In this document: in pieces, positions 57,680-64,000 of the stretch
Layout: each line of letters opens with the position of its first letter
Numbering within the stretch: the stretch's first letter is position 1
Assembly: GCA_024663395.1 (NCBI GenBank)
Contig: JANFAH010000079.1
Location: 1-64,000, forward strand
Direction: 5' to 3'
DNA: 64,000 bases
Source of the DNA: Pisolithus tinctorius
Lineage: Eukaryota; Basidiomycota; Agaricomycetes; Boletales; Pisolithaceae
Program-made: the position numbers and the translations under genes
Notes under the pieces: generated by a model
Told to the model about the DNA's origin: nothing
The model's database searches: none
The model's input: the letters and a program-made list of their open reading frames with translations, nothing else

Positions 57680-58940
57680 CTAACACGCACACCCAACCCC
57701 CCCATCGTCTTCTTGAGCCGACCGCCCATTCAAATCGATCGTCCCCGGCATCCCATCTTCCCCATCTCCACGTTTCCCACCCCCAGATTTGGGTGTCACA
57801 GGTGCCCACAACTCTGGTGTCTCGAGTATCCGTTTCACGAGCTCCTCGAAAACCTCGCGTACACCAACAGAGGTTTTAGCGCTTGCTTCTAGGAAGAGGC
57901 ATTCTTTGCGGGTAGCGAACGTCTGCCCTTCAGAGATAGATACCTGACGGGAGTGTTCCTGTTAGTTGGGTTATGTTAAGTATGCTCGTCCGTTCCACTG
58001 TATGCATATAAGGTGCAAGGATAGCGTGGAACACGACTAATGAGAGCGAAACGAAGGAGATGGCGGGAGAAAGAAATGAGAAATGACCTTGTCTAGTTTA
58101 TTGCCAACGATGATCTTCGGCACCAATGACGAGACATACGTATCTATCTCCGTAAACCACTTGGGCAACGCATCATACGTTTCTCTATTCGCGACGTCGT
58201 ATACTACCCGTGGATTGGACCGAGAGATTCAGCACCGAAAACCAGGTGACGGGAGACGGGAGACACGTGAATAAGTCAAGACGAGAAGAAGGGGTACCGA
58301 CGTACCGACTATGATGCCCTGAGCACCCCTATAATAGGACGACGTAATCGTCCGAAAACGTTCTTGTCCTGCTGTGTCCTGTGGCACATCAGGCGCCAAG
58401 TTACATATGGGCGGGAAGATCAATGTGGTGTACGCCGTAAAGACGAGCGCATGATGAAGCACAGAGCGCAAGTTCAACGAAGGAAACGCCCCGTCAGTCA
58501 ACGGGCAAGCCAGAAAGAAAGAGAAACCGACCCATATGCTGAGCTTGACCTTTCGGCCGTTCACTTCCATCTTGTGGACCTACGTGAGGAAAAGAGTCGT
58601 TAGCGCGAAGCCGTTGCACATATGAATCTCGTCACCCCTATGCAGCTGGGGCGCCAAACAACTTGTCGGATACGCTGGGACTCTCGAGAAGATCTCCAGT
58701 ATCACTGCCTACAAAACAACCCTACAAAACAAGACTCACCCTTAAATCCACTCCGATAGTTGCAGTCGCCTCGTCCTCGGGTGTTCACTGCTCGTCTGAG
58801 AACCGCAACAGAAGACTACTCTTGCCCACAGATGCATTGCCAATTAGGAGGAGCTTGACGTTGACGGGTGATGATGAGGCGACCGGTGTCGTCGTCGCTA
58901 CTGGCGGGCCGCCATCTGTGGGTATGACGACTCGTGGTGG
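57680..58940 (-). CDS. RAB18: Rab18-like small GTPase, with an apparent premature TGA
   Basis: Rab GTPases switch vesicle and lipid-droplet traffic; Rab18 acts at ER and lipid droplets. Exons on the minus strand: about 58740-58930 (P-loop [17 protein letters not shown]), 58532-58579 ([16 protein letters not shown]), 58306-58378 ([20 protein letters not shown]), 58088-58203 ([23 protein letters not shown]), 57680-57958 (EASAKT, ending GCAC, a CXC prenylation site). Introns have GT-AG ends. In the first exon TGA at 58785-58787 stands where relatives have Trp (DEQ-W-PED), and the next GVDF reads GVDL, so this allele may be dead, or the base may be wrong. The true ATG is not resolved. The family call is firm; the Rab18 subtype is likely. 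Confidence 0.82.
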
Positions 58941-59302
58941 GGGAGGGGAGAGAAGGGAAGGGAAGGAGTGCGAGTGTGAGGTGTGGCTGGCTGACTCTTC
59001 TGCAATTGAAGGTATGTACTACATACAGCTCCCACTGCATAGCAAAAATGTTCGTAGACTTGGCGTCGACGTTCTGTTCAATGCGAGCATGAAGGAGTCG
59101 AATTCCTTATCATAAGCATTAGATATCGAGGATAGCGTCACTGCGTATGTATCTGGCCCGCACGCCAGGCCTCCAGCAGTGCCACCTGCAACGTGTCCAC
59201 AGCATGTCAGCGCTTTCAACACCTGAGCCTGACAACTGTCTGATTTACACCTCTCAACCTCGAATCCAGCCTACCAAGCCTACACAAAATACAGATTTCT
59301 CA
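58941..59302. other. Divergent intergenic region: Rab18-like and NLR copy 2 promoters
   Basis: The two genes start away from each other across this stretch. It may include the 5' exon of the Rab18-like gene. No clear TATA box is seen. Confidence 0.45.
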
Positions 59303-62300
59303 ATGGCTCGCAAGCAACTGAAGAAACATCGTCTGTTTAGCTCCGAAAGGCCCAGCTCGACCGCACCTAACATTCCCTCGGTACACATTTTATACCTTGC
59401 ACGCGATGGTATTTATTGATCTCTGCCCAAACAGTCGGAAGGAGCGTCTCTCCCATCTGCCGACGCTCCCTCGGTCGCTGGACCGTCGGCAAAAACACCT
59501 CGAAAGCTGTTCTCCAGGATGGGACACCTCTTCCATCGGTCGAACCAGACTCGATCAGAGCCTCTTACTACTGAGACAACCGACACCGGAATTGGCAGCC
59601 AGGTCAATGATGCACAACAAGCAATGGTCGAGATGAAGCCCATCCCCCAAGTATTGCAAACAGCTGTGGGTCTTGTTGGGCAGGCCGATACCGCGGTGAC
59701 GCAGATTCAAAGTATCGAGAGGATCCTCCAGCCTCTCAAACTGTTCAACTCCTTTGTTACCACCCTATCGAATGTAGGTGCCTTAACCCACCGTCGCCTG
59801 CACGCTCTGATGAAAGCGCACAGGTCCACCCTTATGTCCAGTTTGCGCTAGGGATTCTCACCGCTGCTTCTCAAGTATATCACCCTTCTCTCTCATGCAT
59901 CCTTCGCTTATATAGTCCTCATCAGTTGCTCATCAACCAAGCAAACCTGGACAACGAGGTGTTTGGCCTCCTCAATACCGTGAAGGATCTCTACGCATTT
60001 CTTATGGAAAAGGATACCATTGAGAATATGGATAGCATGAAAGAGACGTTACGGAGGATTTCACAGGAGATGAGTGCCGCAGCGCTGTTCGTCGTAAAAT
60101 ATTGCAAAAAGAAGAACATCTGTAGGTCCTATGGTCATGGTCCTCTGATCTGCTCCAGTGTGCTGATGTGATACATCGTCAGTGATAAGAATAGGGGACA
60201 GCCTTGTTTCCGACCCGCAGACGGTCGCCCGTGGCCACATCAAGAATCTGGGTGACCTGATGCAACAATATCGAGATCGCGCGATACGGGACATCCAGAT
60301 CAACATGTCCCACGTGCTTGAAGACCTGAACCTCGAAGGCATGGCTTACGCAGCTGGTGCGGGCCTGAATACGACCAAGAAATGCCTCGACGGTACCAGG
60401 ACAGAAATTTTGAAGGATATCACCAACTGGATCACCACATGTGACGTCAATGCTCCTCGTATCTTGTGGCTCCACGGGCAGGCCGGAAGAGGAAAGTCCG
60501 CCATTGCCCACACAATCGCATCATGGATCGAGGACGTGGGAGCTCCCGGCGCTTGTTTCTGCTTCGCTCGCGACAGGCAGGCCGAACGACGGGAGGAAAA
60601 GATTCTGACTACCATCGCCCGTGATCTGGCGGATCGTGATCCAGCATTTCGACGAGCATTGTCGAATGTGGTGTCACATAACCTCGCTCTCAAGACCACA
60701 TGCGATGTGGTGCAGCAGTGGAAGCGATTCATCTTGGAGCCGCTTTCGAAGATTAATGGAGAGATAGTTGGGAATGTGGTCGTGGTCATCGATGCCTTGG
60801 ATGAAAGTGGGCCGCACGAATCGAGGAAGAATATCCTGAGCCTTCTGAAATCGCCAGAAGCTACGCATCTGCCAGCCAATTTCCGGATCCTTCTGACGTC
60901 CAGACCATTGTCGGACATCGCACGTGTTATGAGGGATGCTCCACATGTGAAGGCAACCTCATTGGATGACGTCCCTCTGGAGTTGGTGGAACGTGACATC
61001 CAGCTATATGTTTCCAAGGAACTGGACTGTCTTCCCAGCATTGGAGCAACAGAAGTCCGGAATATCGTCAAAAAATCTGATGGTCTGTTCGAGTGGGCTC
61101 GTCTGGCTTGTGGGTTCATCGGGCCAGGTAGAGCTGGAGAAACTTGGGAAGAACGCTATGCCAATCTGATGGCGCTCGAGTCGGAAGAAGGGAGAACGCT
61201 CCTGGACACAACTTACTTTGCGATCCTGAAGGGGGGCATACCCCGGTCTGGGAAAGGCCTGGAACGGTACCGCTCCGTGATGCAGCAAGTCGTGATGACG
61301 CTTGAACCTCTTCCTATGGCAGCCTTGAATTCTATGCGTAAAAAATATCCAAACGAACAGGATCACTATGACATTATTCTCATCCTCGAGTTCATGTCTC
61401 CGGTGCTCGGTGGCATCGTGGACCGCATCTCTGCTGTGCGGCCCCTTCATGCGTCCTTTTATGACTTCCTGACGGATCATTCACGGAGTGGTATCTACTT
61501 CATTGATACCTCTAACACACAACATACAAGAGACCTAGCCTTTGCTTCATTGCAGATTCTTCGTGATAACCTTCAATTCAACATCTGCGAATTAGAAAGC
61601 TCCTACCTGGCCAATTCCGAAGTTTCTGATCTGTCAAAGAGAATCAAGGAGGAGATTCCACACCATCTCTCCTATGCCTGTCGATTCTGGGCTCAGCATC
61701 TGTGGAAGACAGGATTTGACTTAGAACTTGCAGGGTTGGTGAAGGCTGTTGTTGGAAGTGAAAGGATTCTGTTCTGGCTGGAGGTATTAAGTCTTCTGGG
61801 GATGGTTGGGAAGGGTGTAGATGCTCTTGATACTGTTGCAACATGGCTACAGGTGAGTACCCTATGTATGATATTTGATGACATCTGACACAGCAATGAA
61901 GGGTCAAGATGGCTCCAAGGATATATTGGCATTGGTAAAAGATGGAATCAAGTTAATTCAGAATTTTGGCAGTGTGATAGTGCACAGCACTCCACACCTG
62001 TATGCTTCTGCATTGCCATTTATTCCTTCCAATGCATTGCTATCAATGATGCTCTTGCCAAAATTCCCAAGGCTGGCTAGAGTTGCTGTAGGAGGGTTGA
62101 AAGGGTGGCCAGTGGAACAACAGCTACTGCATGGCCATACTTCTGGAGTTGAATCAGTTGCATTCTCCCCTGATGGGAAGAGGATTGTCTCAGGCTCAGG
62201 GGACAACACTGTGAGGGTCTGGGATGTTGAGGGAGGTGTGCAGATTGGCAGCCCTCTTGAGGGCCATACAGATGCAGTCTATTCAGTTGCATTCTCCCCT

Positions 62301-64000
62301 GATGGGAAGAGGATTGTCTCAGGCTCTTGGGACAACACTGTGAGGGTCTGGGATGTTGAGGCAGGTGTGCAGATTGGCAGCCCTCTTGAGGGCCATACAG
62401 ATGCAGTCTATTCAGTTGCATTCTCCCCTGATGGGAAGAGGATTGTCTCAGGCTCTTGGGACAACACTGTGAGGGTCTGGGATGTTGAGGCAGGTGTGCA
62501 GATTGGCAGCCCTCTTGAGGGCCATACAGATGCAGTCTATTCAGTTGCATTCTCCCCTGATGGGAAGAGGATTGTCTCAGGCTCTTGGGACAACACTGTG
62601 AGGGTCTGGGATGTTGAGGCAGGTGTGCAGATTGGCAGCCCTCTTGAGGGCCATACTTCTGGAGTCCTTTCAGTTGCCTTCTCCCCTGATGGGAAGAGGA
62701 TTGTCTCAGGCTCAGGGGACAACACTGTGAGGGTCTGGGATGTTGAGGGAGGTGTGCAGATTGGCAGCCCTCTTGAGGGCCATACTTCTGCAGTCATTTC
62801 AGTTGCATTCTCCCCTGATGGGAAGAGGATTGTCTCAGGCTCTTGGGACAACACTGTGAGGGTCTGGGATGTTGAGGGAGGTGTGCAGATTGGCAGCCCT
62901 CTTGAGGGCCATACAGATGGAGTTGAATCAGTTGCATTCTCCCCTGATGGGAAGAGGATTGTCTCAGGCTCAGGGGACAACACTGTGAGGGTCTGGGATG
63001 TTGAGGGAGGTGTACAGATTGGCAGCCCTCTTGAGGGCCATACTTCTGCAGTCTTTTCAGTTGCATTCTCTGCTGATGGGAAGAGGATTGTCTCAGGCTC
63101 AGGGGACAACACTGTGAGGGTCTGGGATGTTGAGGGAGGTGTGCAGATTGGCAGCCCTCTTGAGGGCCATACTTCTGCAGTCTTTTCAGTTGCATTCTCC
63201 CCTGATGGGAAGAGGATTGTCTCAGGCTCAGGGGACAAGACTGTGAGGGTCTGGGATGTTGAGGGAGGTGTGCAGATTGGCAGCCCTCTTGAGGGCCATA
63301 CAGATAGAGTCTTTTCAGTTGCCTTCTCCCCCGATGGGAAGAGGATTGTCTCAGGCTCTTGGGACAAGACTGTGAGGGTCTGGGATGTTGAGGGACATGT
63401 GCAGATTGGCAGCCCTCTTGAGGGCCATACAGATGGAGTCTTTTCAGTTGCATTCTCTGCTGATGGGAAGAGGATTGTCTCAGGCTCAAGGGACAAGACT
63501 GTGAGGGTCTGGGATGTTGAGGGAGGCATGCAGATTGGCAGCCCTCTTGAGGGCCATACAGATGGAGTCAAATCAGTTGCCTTCTCCCCTGATGGGAAGA
63601 GGATTGTTTCAGGCTCAAGGGACAAGACTGTGAGGGTCTGGGATGTTGAGGGACATGTGCAGATTGGCAGCCCTCTTGAGGGCCATACAAATGGAGTCTT
63701 TTCAGTTGCATTCTTCCCTGATGGGAAGAGGATTGTTTCAGGTTCTTTGGACAACACTGTAAGGGTCTGGGATGTTGAGGGAGGTGTACAGATTGGCAGC
63801 CCTCTTGAGGGCCATACTTCTGGAGTCCTTTCAGTTGCCTTCTCCCCTGATGGGAAGAGGATTGTCTCAGGCTCAGTGGACAACACTGTGAGGGTCTGGG
63901 ATGTTGAGGGAGGTGTGCAGATTGGCAGCCCTCTTGAGGGCCATACAGATGGAGTCAAATCAGTTGCCTTCTCCCCTGATGGGAAGAGGATTGTCTCAGG
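59303..64000 (+). CDS. NACHT-WD40 (NLR-like) STAND protein, copy 2, intact, cut by right edge
   Basis: Exons: 59303-59380, 59435-59773, 59824-59874, 59926-60121, 60183-61852, 61902 to beyond 64000; introns of 49-61 nt are GT-AG and in phase with the protein. Start ATG at 59303 gives MARKQLKKHR. The N-terminal 220 residues (LKLFNSFV, VHPYVQFALGILTAASQ, ETLRRISQEMS) form the helical domain usual before NACHT in these proteins. NACHT has Walker A GQAGRGKS (near 60478) and Walker B VVVVIDALDES (near 60778), plus LLTSRP. A winged-helix-like part and the linker PHLYASALPF precede the WD40 array. At least 1470 residues are visible with no stop. Fungal NLRs of this type bind ligands through the repeats and trigger defence or incompatibility; the ligand here is unknown. 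Copy 1 at 1-4342 is its decayed paralogue. Confidence 0.9.
62133..64000 (+). repeat. Highly uniform WD40-repeat array, 129-bp units (14 complete, 15th cut)
   Basis: Units of exactly 43 codons begin GHT and contain [15 protein letters not shown] and TVRVWDVEG. Units 2, 3 and 4 (from about 62262 to 62648) are identical at the nucleotide level. Variation concentrates at a few residues: after GHT (S, D, N), the next (G, A, R), the residue after V (E, Y, L, I, F, K) and the one after SGS (G, W, R, L, V). Such high internal conservation with a few variable surface sites is known from fungal NWD genes such as het-d and het-e of Podospora. Confidence 0.93.

Noticed and set aside
58229..58570. Continuous 113-codon minus ORF as a Rab gene
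   Set aside because: Only the outer parts are Rab-like; the middle and end are read-through introns. The spliced model fits the family far better.
62537..63958. Long minus-strand ORF (473 codons) across the WD40 array
   Set aside because: It is the antisense shadow of uniform 129-bp repeats; any open antisense codon is copied in every unit. The plus strand carries the real protein.
62133..64000. CRISPR-like regular repeat spacing
   Set aside because: The units are 129 bp with no unique spacers and encode WD40 repeats; the context is a eukaryotic gene.
1..64000. Bacterial or viral origin of the window
   Set aside because: Spliceosomal introns, Rab and CFIm25 genes and chromovirus elements place it in a fungal nuclear genome.

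Overview
The window looks like nuclear DNA of an agaricomycete (mushroom-forming basidiomycete). The signs are short GT-AG introns of about 48-67 nt, NACHT-WD40 (NLR-like) genes of the agaricomycete type, Ty3/gypsy chromovirus retrotransposons, a Plavaka/CACTA-type transposase remnant, and two intron-rich eukaryotic housekeeping genes (CFIm25/NUDT21 and a Rab18-like GTPase). The order cannot be fixed from sequence alone; Boletales is a guess.

Layout. Positions 1-4342 hold a decayed NACHT-WD40 gene cut by the left edge. Positions 5026-54267 are one large nest of transposons. Two related gypsy elements (A1, A2) form the oldest layer. Three copies of a non-coding-looking 1.8 kb LTR-like family (E1-E3) sit in them. 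E3, in the 3' LTR of A2, was split by gypsy element C (29017-53003). C itself carries intact-looking gypsy element D (30194-37036), a solo LTR of family B (37257-37970) and a complete reversed element B (41975-50949). B in turn carries a solo LTR of family F (47188-48070). Nearly every junction has a readable 4- or 5-bp target-site duplication. Remnants at 16611-21531 include a reversed gag-like ORF, a truncated B LTR and a transposase fragment. Positions 54268-59302 are CpG-rich host sequence with CFIm25 (+) and a Rab18-like GTPase (-). Positions 59303-64000 are a second, intact NACHT-WD40 gene whose 129-bp WD repeats run off the right edge.

Shared biology. Gypsy families A, B and C each carry an extra antisense gene between pol and the 3' LTR. 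It combines a charged coiled coil, a six-cysteine cluster with Zn2Cys6-like spacing, and an acidic tail; in A and B it has a small intron. Four families (A, B, C, D) have a primer-binding site, two bases inside the 5' LTR, that is complementary over 10-11 nt to the predicted start of their own transcript. The base changes covary between families, which points to Tf1-style self-priming. Families A, B and C also share a slippery A-run directly before the gag stop, with pol in the -1 frame. Older copies are nearly free of CpG, and the D LTR pair differs only by CpG-type transitions, consistent with methylation-driven decay. The two NACHT-WD40 copies lie in the same direction on either side of the nest.
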